From contig JALMQS010000618.1 of the NCBI GenBank assembly GCA_024734495.1, positions 760,607 through 824,606 on the forward strand: a DNA stretch of 64,000 bases, written 5' to 3'. Of the stretch, positions 12,261 through 23,200 are shown in pieces (position 1 is the stretch's first letter; every line of letters starts with the position of its first letter). Source of the stretch: Forficula auricularia. Taxonomy: Eukaryota > Arthropoda > Insecta > Dermaptera > Forficulidae. The translations under genes were made by a program, and so were the position numbers. Under the pieces are notes generated by a model that was not told the origin of the DNA, made no database searches, and saw only the letters and a list, made by a program, of their open reading frames with translations.

Positions 12261-12713
12261 CTAACGTAATGTTTAAAACATCTTTAAAAAAAAATTATTT
12301 TATGATCTTTTCAAAAATATATTCAGTTTTGTTCTAGTTAAATTTTTTCATTTTTTTATACCTCTTCAAAATGTGAGAGATCTTTATGCTCCACCACCCT
12401 ATATCTATACCTATATATAAAATTAACTTAGAATCATAGGAACTAAAGTTTTAAATTATAAATTTTAGGTTTATTACTATCGGCAATTTAAACTCATATT
12501 CAATTTTGGAAAAGTTATTTCAGTGCCCTGCGAATTTTGATAAAATTCGAATTACTTAACCATCTTTAATTATAAGAATAAACTATATGGCATGGCTATG
12601 TGCTTAAATTTAAAACACGAAATTTTACAAATGAAGATTAAATCTTTCGAGTGAAATACGTATTTAGCACGAAATAATGATATGTCAGAATGGTTCACCT
12701 CTCACTGTAGCCT

Positions 12714-12730
12714 AATTATTATTATTATTT
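12714..12730. repeat. (ATT)n at the 3' edge of the Dong-like LINE
   Basis: A short trinucleotide run directly after the 3' UTR of the minus-strand LINE copy. A matching run lies at its 5' edge (14594-14616). Confidence 0.75.
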
Positions 12731-12811
12731 TTCATTCTTTCCTCTCCTATTGAAGGTTTGTTTTCTATACATCGGCTGTAAACAGCAGAGATGCTAGCTT
12801 CTATTTTGTTA

Positions 12812-14548
12812 TTATATTGTTGAAGGAAGGTTCAGGAACCGCCGGACTGTCGCGCACGTACCCAGCAGTACAGCCTTCTGCACCGTCGTGATAATCCCCT
12901 CTCCGAAAATGCCCAGCTCTTTTAAGCTCTTAGGGAGCGTCTTCGAGACGACACCAGTCGCAGACATGAGAAGGGGCACCATTAGCACTTGCCCGATAGT
13001 TTAGCTTTCATCAAAGTTTTAACCCTATCTATAAATGTCTTGGTGGTGAGTTGCTTAATGGTCTTGTGTTCTATGCTGAGAGCTTGCTGCACTCCCAAGT
13101 ACTTGTACGTTTCTTCTTCATTCAGCGGATCAACTGTTTTCCCATCTTCAAGAGTGAATCTAACAGACTGCTCTATTCCTCTTCTGACACTTATAGTTCT
13201 ACATTTATCCAGCCCAAAAGACATGCCGATATCACCAGAAAACACCTCCACCAGTCTTAAAAGAGATCGAAGTTTAGCCTCCTTAGCTGCATATAGTTTC
13301 AAATCATCCATATACAGCAAGTGTGTTACTTTCTCAACAATTTCTCCGCTTTCGATTTCAAATTCATACCCTCCATTGTTTAACATATGAGACAGAGGAT
13401 TCAACGCCAAACAAAAAATAAGGGGGGTTAATGAGTCGCCCTAGAAGATTCCCTGCTTTATAGATATTTGAGCAGAGCTGACAGTCTCTCCACAACAGGA
13501 TAAAGAAATAGTTGTTTTCCACATTGTCATGAGATGTTTCATCGAGCTAATTAATTTTGGTTCGGCCTTATAAATCTCAAGCACATGCAATAACCAGGCA
13601 TGAGGAACAGAATCAAAAGCCTTACGATAATCAATATAACTCATGTACAAATCTCTTCGTTTGCTTTTTGTTTGTCCCAAAATCACATCATCAATCAATA
13701 ACTCATCCCCTTGAGCCCTTAATACAACCCTTCTGCTCTTATGCCAGGATGATATTTTGCTCACAGTGCTTATATATCGCACTAGCAATGCACGCCGTTA
13801 AAAGCTTGTAAACAGTCGGCAGGCAAGTGATTGGGCGATATTTGGCTGGATCTGGGGTGTATTTTCCCCTAGGGATCATATATGTTATACTCTGAGTTAA
13901 AAATAGTGGTACGCGCATTGGGTCTCTCAGAAAGACCGAAAAGTGGTGAGCGAGAAGCTGGTGAGTGCAGGTTAACCTTTTATACCAGAAATTATGAATC
14001 TGATCGACACCCGGAGATTTCCAGTTTAATGTGCTTCATATAGCTGTGGAAACGTCTTCGATTGTTATAGAATCAGTAATCATTTGTCTAACACCTTCAC
14101 ATCTTTGTTCTTCCGAAGCAATCCAAGAACCATCCCTTACGTGAGTTTAGACCATATTTCGGACCAAACTTGGGATAGTGATTCTTTAGTAGGCAGTTGA
14201 ATAGGAATCCCATTGTCCACTTTCTGATCCCTAGTTAAATTCCGATAGAACTGCTTCTCATTCTGGACGAATTTCTGGTTTTGCTTTTTCCGTAGATTGG
14301 ATTCATTATATCTACGCAATCGTTGTGCTGCGGCTTTTAATTTTTGTTTCTTTGTATCTAGGACCTGGAGAACCGTTCTATTTTAGTTAGTTAAAACCTG
14401 CATGGTGCTTTTCACCGTCCATAAGGATATCCACTGCTCGAGTCACTCTAGGCAAGCCCGCTAGGGTGGTCGTAGACGCGGTAGTCTCCGAAACACTTCT
14501 AGAAGGTTGAGAATCTTGTCCGTTTGAAATTGCAGGGTCAGTATTCAT
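12812..14548 (-). pseudogene. R4/Dong-like LINE, internally deleted reverse transcriptase gene
   Basis: Remnant of a non-LTR retrotransposon polyprotein on the minus strand. From a start at 14548 it reads a Ser/Thr-rich N-terminus, then (14137-14370) a basic stretch with RRYNESNLRKKQN. The RT domain follows: DYRKAFDSVPH (motif A), GIF then GDSLTPLIFCLALNPLS (motif B) with a stop at 13441-13443 where Gln is expected, YMDDLKLY (catalytic motif C) and FGLDKC. After KAKLSGK the frame shifts and jumps straight to the C-terminal block SATGVVSKTLPKSLKEL...QKAVLLGTC, ending at 12812. The zinc knuckle and restriction-like endonuclease expected in between are missing. The same family, with that missing part present, lies at 19692-20683. 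Both copies sit between (TAA)n runs, as known for Dong. The clade assignment is from memory. Confidence 0.8.
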
Positions 14549-14593
14549 TTGATCGAGGCCATCATTCCCGCGCAGCCCTTTATTTTATTTATT

Positions 14594-14616
14594 TTATTAT
14601 TATTATTATTATTATT
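14594..14616. repeat. (ATT)n at the 5' edge of the Dong-like LINE
   Basis: A trinucleotide run about 45 bases upstream (minus sense) of the LINE start codon. With 12714-12730 it brackets the element. Confidence 0.85.
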
Positions 14617-15516
14617 AAAAACTAATTAAATAAGTAAAGTTGTGTAAATCTATGTTTGTGTGAATGTATGTTTTATAATGGTTCATTTGTCATCCATGCC
14701 ATCTATTCAAAATCACAATAAGTTGATTCTTAATTAGCATTACTCAGGTTCTCAGCTTGGAAAAATTTAGCGTATTTTATTTAATTCTTGATAATATTAT
14801 AATTAATTAATGAAAAAGTTCAAAAGTTACAAAATTCAACATCCTAAGAGATAATATTATTTTCTCTATGCTTTAAATGTTGGCGTTTAATTTATATCCT
14901 TGTCATCCAGCCCTTGAACAACTTCAAGTGGAAGATCATTTATATATTTTTTTTTATTTTGATAAAATAAACGGTGAAGTTAAATAATTGTAATTTATTA
15001 GACTCAAGAGAGATATCTAAATAGAAAACGTAGGTAAAGGTATATTCAGCAGGGTTAAAAATTAAACGCTATGAAAGAAGAGATTGGAGTTACAAATTTA
15101 ATGTTAATTTGTTCAAGTACGAAAAAAAAATAATAATAAAATGCTACGTAGATTAATTTCCAGAGAAAATGTATGCAAAAAATTTGAAAAACTTGATAAT
15201 TTATAGGGACAAAACAGAATAAAAAAAAAAAATAATAATAATTTTCATTGAAAAAGAGAATTAGAAAATAAAATAAAGTAAAAGTTGAGGAGTTGATTCA
15301 TTTCATAAAAAAATTATTAATTAAACTACAGAAAGTAAATAAAAATAAATGACTATTTCATTAAGAGTATAGGTACAGAAAAGAAAAATCGGTACACAAA
15401 AATGCACAAGGGTAGATAAAAGTATTAATGGAAAATTTAAAATATATATGAGAGAGATCTGCTATACCTAACGTGAGCATACGTTCCTTTTTGAACTGGA
15501 CATCCCGGTTTTTAAC
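14617..15516. other. AT-rich spacer
   Basis: No coding frame or paired repeat recognised. Confidence 0.5.
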
Positions 15517-15690
15517 CGACTTTAAAAAAGGAAGAGGTTATCAATTCAACGAAATGTCTTTTTTTGTGTTTGTTCATCGATTTCTCTTTGCCGGACCGAT
15601 TTAGATGATTTTTTTATTGGAAAGGAGATACCTTCCGATTGGTCCCATATTAATTTGGTCAAGTTCTGAATATGATCAATGACAAATTAA
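15517..15690 (+). repeat. Widespread arthropod-type repeat edge (AACCGACTT...)
   Basis: Begins AACCGACTTTAAAAAAGGAA and continues with the blocks seen in reverse orientation at 26930-27250, 29060-29335 and 33020-33325. I recall similar edges from many insect genomes. The class (possibly a non-autonomous LINE or Helitron derivative) is not certain. Non-coding. Confidence 0.55.
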
Positions 15691-15744
15691 TGGAAATCTT
15701 AAATTCTTTTGTGCAATTAATGGAAAAATCTTTTATAAAAAAAA

Positions 15745-16195
15745 TAAACTGCAACGGATCGTTGCTAAACTTTATCCAAATTCATTTGAAATATTAATAT
15801 GTTTATTCCTTTATTATTAATCAGATATCACTTGCTATTTGCAGTTCATGTTGACTTTAATTCAAAAATAATGATCGATTCTTATTTAACAGCCGAGGAA
15901 TATCCATTATACATTCGATTTTTGACATTTCGGTTATTATTGGTAACCATTGGTGAAGACATGGAGGAATCGTCTTAAAATCAAAAATAGCGATCGATTC
16001 TTATCTAATATTAGAGAAATAACCTTATTGCATTCCATTTTTGCAGTTTTGACTATTAATGGCAACCTCTACTGAAAACGTGGAAGAATCGACTTAAAAT
16101 CAAAAATAACGACCGATTCTTATCTACTACTAGAGGAATAACCTTATTGAATTCCATTTTTGATGTTTTGACTAGTGAACAATAAAAATAATTTT
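15745..16195 (+). repeat. Dispersed repeat with ~119-bp internal units (copy 1)
   Basis: Starts at about TGCAACGGATCGTTGCTAAA and contains two to three units of the ~119-bp block that is amplified at 51541-52316. A truncated copy lies at 44536-44830. Non-coding. Confidence 0.65.
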
Positions 16196-16595
16196 TAGAA
16201 AAAAAAACTGACTTCAAAAAAATAAAATAATATGAACTCAAAAACCAAATAAAATGCACTAAAAGGTATAAAATAATTATCTAATTTAGTTACAACTAAA
16301 CGACGAAATTTTTCCATGAAATCACTTTTTGAAGTCGGTGCTAATCATACATTTTATGAATCGCACTCGACCTATGTTAGTACGTTTGGCGTGTAATGAA
16401 GATAACATCGAGTAAGCTCCCTTATATAGTTTGTTTAGCACCGACTTCGAAGGGTGATTTCATGGAAAAATTTCGTCGTTTCGTTGTAACTAAATTAGAT
16501 AATTATTTTATACCTTTTAGTGAATTTTATTTGATTTTTGAGTTCTTATTAATTTTATAGATTTAATTTTTTTGAAGTCGGTTTTTTTTCTAAAA
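16196..16595. repeat. Foldback element with GAAGTCGGT arms
   Basis: Arms at about 16196-16345 and 16440-16595 are reverse complements. Close relatives lie at 25826-26238 and 28652-29010, and a right-arm fragment starts right after the assembly gap at 32943. Each has a unique centre with CGTACCCGCCAAAC or a similar block. Confidence 0.65.
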
Positions 16596-16749
16596 ATTAT
16601 AGTGAGTCTGTCCCGTTGTCCCTAAGCACACACTCCGACCTCCAAAATATCCCGTTTGCATAAAGAGAGCAATCCACGGTAAAAATTTCAAAAAATAATC
16701 AAAAATTAAATTAGAGAACAAAGAAAAGATTTTTTTATTATAGAAGAAA

Positions 16750-16858
16750 GGATCAAACGGGGTTCAAAACCGGGATCTTCCGCATGTCCGGTCGATGATT
16801 TCATAAGAGCCTTAGCTCCTGTATCCTCTTAGCCACTGATCCTCGAACTCAAGCTAAT
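16750..16858 (-). repeat. tRNA-like SINE fragment
   Basis: On the minus strand an A-box-like GATCAGTGGCTAAGAGG is followed by a degenerate B box (CGGTTTTGAACCCC). No intact cloverleaf. Confidence 0.35.
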
Positions 16859-16930
16859 ACCTAATGTCTATATGAATTTGGAATTTAATTTTTATTTAAT
16901 CTTTAATCTCCTCTTCGTTCATGTTCGTAT

Positions 16931-17373
16931 GGAAGCCGTTTGAAGCAGTGGACTTTGTTCTTTGAAAAATTAGGAATATTTGAATGGGGGAATTTAACTA
17001 AAATACATACTTGGGAAGAAATTCAAAGAGAAATGGATGTATTGGTTGAAAAGGGATTTATCAATTGTAACCAAGATACAGAAAAACTTGATGAGTATTC
17101 ACTTATTTATAACTAAGTACTTATACTACAAAAAGTGTCAGAATAGAACACTGGGATTGTTCCAACCGAATATCGTTGAGTGGAATTGTTCAAACACTTG
17201 CAGACCAATAATTTGAATCATAAGAAATTTCGTATAATTATTGAATATAATTTATATCTGCTCAGCACTAATGCACCCTTAGAAAAACCATTTTCTCAAC
17301 TTATGAATAAATTATGAACGAATGAAAAAACACAGCTGGAAGTAGCAGTTCTTAATTACGAAAGTAAATTTTA
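16931..17373 (+). pseudogene. hAT transposase C-terminal remnant
   Basis: Two open stretches survive. The first (16931-17116) reads about 60 residues including FFEKLGIFEWGNLTK and ends in a stop. The second (17192-17373) is in another frame and reads STNAPLEKPFSQLMNKL, then a TGA, then TNEKTQLEVAVLNY. The STNAP-x-E-x-x-FS pattern followed by an L-x-V-x-x-L helix is the hAT dimerisation region found at the C-terminus of such transposases, just after the catalytic core. The catalytic residues are outside the remnant. No terminal repeats were matched to it. Assignment is by motif only. Confidence 0.5.
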
Positions 17374-17544
17374 AAAAATCCTGCCAAGAATTTCATTCTT
17401 GTTTAAAATCAACACCAGGCCAGATAAATTATTTATTTTCACATGAACAATAGGGAGATCCTTATTTTTGGTATTTTTGAATTTTTAGCCTGACATGGGC
17501 TCATATGGTTCGAAATAAATAAAAAAAAAATATCCCCCCAGGTT

Positions 17545-18010
17545 TCACGTCTCTATCTCTATTCAAACCTGTGCCGCACAGTGATGCAAGCTACCCATCT
17601 AAATAACATGGGGTTTTTGGCATTAAACAATCAATTTTTTATTCCGGTCAAGGTAATAGTTCAAAAGATTTGAAACTCTGTAGACTTTATCCTTATAATA
17701 GTAGCTATCCCTTAGAATTTTTACAGATTTTTAGCTATTATGATTTTGGGATCTATAACATACTAACACTAAGATGTAGTAGTATTTTTTCTAGCTGTAA
17801 CTCTAAAATTATATTAGCTAAAATTCTGTAAGAGTTTTGAAAGATAGGTACTATTAAAAGGATAAAGTCTACGGAATCTGAAATTTTTTGAACCATTGCT
17901 TTTGGCCGAAATAAAAAATTGATATTTTAATGCCAAAAACCACATGTTATGTAGATGGGAAACTTGCATCTCTGTGCGGCACAACTTAGAGATAGATAGT
18001 TGGAACTTAT
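17545..18010. mobile_element. Large foldback with ~210-bp arms
   Basis: 17545-17745 and 17800-18005 are imperfect reverse complements. Both carry GTGCCGCACAG-type and GGCATTAAA-type blocks, with a spacer of about 60 bases. No coding sequence and no clear target duplication. Confidence 0.65.
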
Positions 18011-18162
18011 AAGGACCATCCTAGAGTACAATAAAATACTACTTTTCATTAATAAATAAAAACTTTGAATTGAAAGTTTTTGCCGAGAGTAGCAGAATTT
18101 TTATATATTGAAGGAGACAATAAAAGAGTGTGTCTTCTGCTGGAATTATAAATTTTATTTAT

Positions 18163-18216
18163 TTATAACGAGACTATAGTTTCGAGGGCTTTGACCTCTT
18201 CATCAGTCTATTACAA
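18163..18216 (-). ncRNA. Hammerhead ribozyme core in Penelope-like repeat (helix II mismatch)
   Basis: Minus strand: TTGTAATAGA (helix I, 5' side), CTGATGA, a helix II hairpin, GAAA, CTATAG (very short helix III), TC cleavage site, then TCGTTATAA (helix I, 3' side). The core is intact. One base pair of helix II is broken (U opposite C). This is a type I layout. Confidence 0.75.
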
Positions 18217-18340
18217 TGGATTCACAGAAATTAATTTATGAATTAATCTATTACAATGGATTCACAGGAATTAATTTATGAATTAATCTATTACAATGGA
18301 TTCACAGGAATTAATTTATAAATTAATTCCTGTGAATCCA

Positions 18341-18394
18341 TTGTAATAGACTGATGAAGAGGGCAAAGCCCTCGAAACTATAGTCTCGTTATAA
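18341..18394 (+). ncRNA. Hammerhead ribozyme core, intact
   Basis: CTGATGA at 18351-18357, a GAGGGC/GCCCTC hairpin with an AAA loop, GAAA at 18374-18377, CTATAG, and a predicted cleavage site after C18385. Helix I pairs TTGTAATAGA with TCGTTATAA, with one A bulge and G-U wobbles. All conserved core bases of the hammerhead are present. Short helix III is usual for Penelope-element ribozymes, which are known from published work on this class. Confidence 0.85.
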
Positions 18395-18440
18395 ATAAAT
18401 AAAATTTATAATTCCAGCAGATCTCCTTCAATATAAAAAC

Positions 18441-19351
18441 TTTGAAGTATAATTTTTTACCAAGAAATTAGTAGATGTCTCGTTTTTAAGAAAAAAATTA
18501 ATGGCTACGTTAGAAATATCCTATATTTGAAATGGACCAAATTTCGCACAGTAATATATATTTTAGGCCCTGTCCATTAATCGTATAAAAATCAACTTCC
18601 CAGAATAAGGAGGGAGGATATTAAAAGTCCTAGGTCTTACTTAGTTTAATCTGGACCAAATTGTTTAGATTTACTATTTAGATCTCTGCACATCTATGTG
18701 TGCCGACAGCTTTTATAAGAGAGAATGTAGTCACATCGAGTCTTAAAATTTCATTGGAAACCCCAAAAGCTCCCTGCCCGGCATCACGGAGGATGGATTT
18801 AGATCCAAAGGGTCTTAAAGTTTGAATGTTAACACCAAAAGCTTCCTGCGGTCCGAATTTCGCCGGGCCAGGCGGAGGATTTGTCGACAACAAAATATTG
18901 TGAAAGAAATAAAAGGAAATCATGAAGTATGACGGGAAATAAAACTGACATATCTAAAAAGAATTTGATTAAATATTGACTTTGCGACTCTTGTTCAAAC
19001 CACTTGGGGATTATTCGGCGGTAACACATTCGGAATAAGAGATGGTGTTTGTATGAATATAGAATCAATGATTGTAACATATTCCAATTCTGGAACACAC
19101 CCAAACACACAAGTAAATTGGGTAAAAACAAGGGAGAGGGCCATGTGCCCTTGTAGGACATTACTTGCAGTATTTTGAATGAATTGAAATTTGTATTAAA
19201 ATTATTTAGTTAGTCTTTAATTATTTTTCTATAAATGGAAAGTCTGCACTTTGGAAAATTAATTGACAGGATATTAAGAAAACAATTAAAAAGAAAAAAA
19301 AACAGATGAGTTTTTAGAATTTTTAAAAATTCTCTATTAATCTACTTAAGT
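18441..19351. other. Spacer with a two-unit diverged repeat
   Basis: No gene recognised. In 18735-18880 two diverged units share ‘GTCTTAAA..TT’, ‘CCAAAAGCT.CCTGC’ and GGAGGAT. In minus sense they read as similar peptides (GAFGVSNEILRL and EAFGVNIQTLRP), but no family was recognised. Confidence 0.4.
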
Positions 19352-19669
19352 CCATAGACCAGGGGTTCCCAAAATGTGCGCCGCGGCGCCCTGGGAAGCC
19401 GTGGCCTCTTCACAGGTGCGCCGTGAAGTTTCATAATTAATTGAAGCAAGACATTTGGCCTAACTAGTCAAAAAATTGAGAAGATAAAAATTTATTTGTT
19501 ATTTATTTTTATCTCTTACTTACGATTAGACATACTTTTATTTACCAAAAGACATTAAACGATCTCAGGTATAGGGCGATGAGGGGCTCTCTCTTAAACT
19601 TTCACAGTTTTAATAAAAGAATGTATAGAGCTGGTCATAACCAATGTTAATTCTATATATATAGTATAA

Positions 19670-19684
19670 AAATAATAATAATAA
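19670..19684. repeat. (AAT)n at the 5' edge of the nested LINE
   Basis: A short AAT run immediately before the truncated LINE sequence. It pairs with the run at 20810-20826 and matches the arrangement of the other Dong-like copy. Confidence 0.7.
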
Positions 19685-19691
19685 CAATTGC

Positions 19692-20683
19692 CGCCACCCG
19701 AAATCATCTGTTAAGCGTCTTTATCTCCCTCGAAATGAAGGAGGACGAGGTCTGATTAACATCCATGAGTTGTGCAAAGGGCAAAAAAAAAACATACGCT
19801 CATATTTCAAAAGGCAAACACACATCAAAGCCTTAAAAATTGTGCAGGCAGATGAGCATAGTCTCCTCAAACTAAAATCAACGGAATACCAACAAAACCT
19901 AAGGTCTGTGTCTGACCGGATTTCTACCTGGAAGCTAAAATCATTACACGGCAGTTTCTCATCGTTTCTTGAGGACGCTAACGTTGATAAAACCACCTCG
20001 ATTATGATATTCCAAAAAGGTCATCTTTATCCCGCATCAGAAGGATTTATCACCGCGATTCAAGATAAAATAGTGAGAACGAGGAATTATGAAAAGAACA
20101 TCTTAAAATTCAAAGTGGAGGACAGATGCAGAAGGTGTGGAAGTGTGGGCGAAATAATAGAGCATATAGCCGGCGGATGTGAGGCATTAGCCGATAATGA
20201 ATACACAAGCCGAAACATCCAAGTAGCAAAAATTATCCATTGGGAGCTTGCTGTTAAAAGGGAGCTTATCCAAGAGCGAAAACCCTATTACAAGTACGCC
20301 CCTCCATCTGTCTTAGAAAACAATGGCCTAATTCTCTATAGGGACCGAACAGTCTTGACGGATAGAAGAATTGATCATAATATTAATAAACAATCATGAG
20401 AAAAGGGCTATTATCATTGGCATTACGGTCCCATAACCTGGCAAAGACAGAGCGGGAAAAGATCTCCCAATACCAAAACCTTGCATTCGAGCTGAAGCGA
20501 CTGTGGAAGCTCAACGAGGTAAAAATTATTCCGATTGTGATGTGTGTGGAGAGAGTGTCCAGCAACAACTTGAAAATGAACATCAGATCGCTAGAGATAT
20601 CAGACGAAATAACACCTCTCGTGCAAAAGGCTGTAGTTTTACAGACCTGCTATATAGTAAGAAGATTCCTAACGGTTAAATGA
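19692..20683 (+). pseudogene. R4/Dong-like LINE, C-terminal knuckle and endonuclease part
   Basis: 5'-truncated copy of the same family as the minus-strand copy at 12812-14548. Open from 19692 it reads RLYLPRNEGGRGLINIHEL, then (20125-20200) the zinc-knuckle-like CRRCGSVGEIIEHIAGGC, then VAKIIHWELA and YYKYAPP...LYRDRTVLTDRRI. This is the entry to the restriction-like endonuclease domain of RLE-type LINEs. Near 20390 the frame breaks. The catalytic block continues in a third frame as KRAIIIGITVP, where Gly stands at the position I expect to be the catalytic Asp, then shifts again to LAKTEREKISQYQ...VQKAVVLQTC and stops at 20681-20683. The 3' UTR ends in (AAT)n at 20810-20826, and (AAT)n also precedes the copy at 19670-19684. 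Inactive. Confidence 0.8.
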
Positions 20684-20809
20684 ACAAAAGAAGTGTAACT
20701 ATGGGCCAGGGCGAATTCCTTTCCCACAGTTTCCGAGCCTAACCCCATAAGAACAACAGGAGTAAGTGAAATTTTACCAGCACTTGTGCTGAGTAAGTGT
20801 CGTAACTCA

Positions 20810-20826
20810 AATAATAATAATAATAA
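20810..20826. repeat. (AAT)n at the 3' end of the nested LINE
   Basis: Trinucleotide tail that follows the LINE 3' UTR. It could be the element's own tail, its target, or both. Confidence 0.8.
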
Positions 20827-21250
20827 ATGAAGTCACCTGGGATTTATCACTCAATGATCAGCTCTATGAAATCTTAGCTTGGATATATCTTTTATTTTTT
20901 TGTTTTTATTCATGTTTTTTGTTTTTATTTATGTTTTTTGTAATTTCATTCATCTTTTTGTTCATATTTTATTTTTTCTATTCATCTTTTTCATTTTTGT
21001 TTTTATTTATTTGACATAGATATGTATAAAATTTTAACAATGCGACTACTGTAAATAGAGAGGGAGAGAGAAAAAATGTAAATTTTACCACCGGTTGTAT
21101 AGACCGAATTTGTAAACTTCTCATCTGTTGTAAGAGGAGGCCCCCTCCTGCGTGGCCAAAATAAATATTATATAATAGGGCGCCATGGAAAAATTTTAAT
21201 TGAAAAAGGGCGCCGCGACTCGGAAAAGTTTGGGAACCCCTGCCATAGAC

Positions 21251-21939
21251 TAAAGACAATTTAAATTGAAAATGTATAAATATTATCAAAGATCTTATTA
21301 GATAGATTTATTAGATATACTTGTATGTCAAAAGGGCTTCAAGAAATTCCACAAGAGGAAATATGTTTTCAGAGTTAGAAAAGTTTTTCTGAAGGATAAT
21401 AAATCTTTCACATAAAATGAATTATTTAAAAAAAATTTGCTAAAATGAACACGATCTGAAGAAACCCTGTAATTTATGAGAAAATCAGACAGGATTCACG
21501 TTTTGAAAGAGCTTTTCTTCCCTTTTGCTTTTGTTCAGGAAATGAGCTTGCTAAGTAGAAAGCAATGGCTGTTCAATATCATTGGCAAAAGAAGACATTT
21601 TAATTGAATTATATCTTCGAGGTGCAGGCGTCTCTGTCAACTAAACAATTTCCAGGTATTTAATTGTCTTTAAAGGCAAAGGGCCAACTTTAATTTGATT
21701 CACTCTCATTGCTGTTAGAGTTATCGTCGCTTCCGCCGACTTCCCAATTTCAATTTCAAGCGCAGAGCAGAAAATCAAACGGAAATGTTACAAAAGGGCC
21801 CTCAAGCAAATACAAGAGGGTAAACACTTAAAGATGAATTAATTTCCCCTTGAATTAGTAAAAACAATCAGCTAAGCATTTCCAATTGCATTTAATGAAT
21901 CTTCTCTATTAACAAATTTATTTTTTACATATTAAAGTT
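21251..21939. other. Mostly unique spacer
   Basis: 21279-21345 is a fragment of the MITE arm seen at 8077. The rest, including the GC-richer 21600-21840, shows no repeat partner in the window and no recognisable exon. Confidence 0.4.
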
Positions 21940-22760
21940 CTGCACAAAATTAAAACGGAACCCTATTAGGGTCAGTGCAAGTCAGTCTGTCGCTCAGTCA
22001 GTAGCTTGTAAACTAAATTAAACTAAATAAATAATTAAACGCTTTCTAGTTGATTTAGTGGCGTTTCCTCCTTTGATTTACGACTTCTACTACACACTAC
22101 ACTAAATCAAGTAAAAATCGTTTTCATTAATTCCCGAAAAGCTACATAATTACGATAAATCTCAATAAAAACGAAAATTTATAAGTTATATGCATTTATT
22201 TTCCCCGGAGCCAAAAAGTGTATTAAAATTTTAAGCGGATAATAACTCTGGCAAAGGACGAATCTTTTGTGAGGTCACATTTTATGAAGTGTGAAAGAAC
22301 TCTGTCAAGATTTCTTTAAATAGAATAGGCTAAAACTTTTTAAATTTATCTTGATTTAAAATGACAGCGTGAGAGATCCCCAAAGAGCACAATTTTAGGT
22401 GATTTTTGTGACTATTGTCGTTTAGAAATGAATCAAATTAAAATAATGTAAAAAATTCCACAAGTTCCCTAATTCTCTCCTTATCAACGCAAATAAAAAT
22501 TAATTTGATATATTAAGTATTTTGCAAGTTTTAAAGTAAATAATCTTTGGTATGTGATCCGACTTGCACATAGCCAGCTTATTATTTTACACAATGGGAT
22601 TTCTAAATCACTAAACATAAAAGAATAGAAAATTTTTACAAATTTATTCATTCTCTCTTAACGATATGTAAGAACGAATTTAATATATAAAGAATTTTGG
22701 ATGATATGGATAACGAAACCGGCTCGCACTTGACCGGCTTATTTATTTTAGTCTTTTTAC
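21940..22760 (+). repeat. Probable degraded retroelement 3' region
   Basis: Contains AAACGGAACCCTATTAGGGT near 21952 and two CCGACTTGCAC / CCGGCTCGCACTTGACCGG blocks (about 22560 and 22720). These resemble ends of LINE-derived repeats that I recall from insects. A block near 22365-22420 is similar to 43985-44030. No coding part recognised. Confidence 0.35.
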
Positions 22761-22845
22761 ATGATTTTATTTAGGATGATTTTCTGTCTGGGTCAAATAT
22801 TCTAATCCGATTGAGTTGATTGTCTTATTATTCTTTTTAAACCAG

Positions 22846-23200
22846 GGCTGTCCAACCCGCGGCCCATCATTGCAATGAATGAGGCCCGACATAAAATTAT
22901 AAACTTCCTTGAAACATTTATATTTTTATGTACTTACTAGAAAACATATCTGATATAATCTGATTTTTTAATAAGAAGAGAATCATCCCAAAAGTTTTCG
23001 AAGAATAAAAGGACAGATTTTTAATGTGAAAAAATATATCATGATTTCGGAAAAACAATTGTAATTGTGGCATATTTTGACTCCATTTTTATTAGATATT
23101 AATAGAAAGTATTAGCAACAAGTTGAATTTGGAATGCAAAACCTGAGTTTAATTGAGGCGTTCAAAAGCAGAGTGGACCATCCCACTTTTGTTTTTTTCT
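22846..23200 (+). repeat. hAT terminal fragment (CAGGGCTGTCCAACC type)
   Basis: The left end CAGGGCTGTCCAACCCGCGG is a well-known hAT terminal type. The following sequence (ATAAAATTATAAACTTCCTT...) matches the elements at 29657 and 33665. The expected right end was not found before the next repeat, so it is truncated. Confidence 0.6.

Larger units (their letters stand above)
18045..18440. mobile_element. Penelope-like family A, inverted terminal-repeat pair
   Basis: A minus-oriented terminal repeat (from the TTGAAAGTTTTTGCCGAGAG edge at about 18070 to 18220) and a plus-oriented one (18320-18432) are joined head to head, so both 3' ends point outward. Between them a 39-base unit containing ATTACAATGGATTCACAGG is repeated about three times. 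Each arm carries a hammerhead core, annotated separately. No protein-coding part of the element remains here. Confidence 0.75.
19352..21250. mobile_element. hAT element with perfect 8-bp target duplication, carrying a nested LINE
   Basis: The element runs 19360-21242. Its left end is CAGGGGTTCCCAAA and its right end is TTTGGGAACCCCTG, the classic hAT terminal inverted repeat. It is flanked by CCATAGAC at 19352-19359 and 21243-21250, the 8-bp target duplication typical of hAT. Subterminal GGCGCC-rich stretches at both ends (about 19378-19432 and 21178-21226) correspond to each other. No transposase remains, so it is non-autonomous. A Dong-like LINE (19668-20827) inserted into it later. Confidence 0.9.

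Noticed and set aside
18205..18340. CRISPR-like array from the 39-base units
   Set aside because: There are only about three head-to-tail units without unique spacers, inside a transposon palindrome in a eukaryotic genome.
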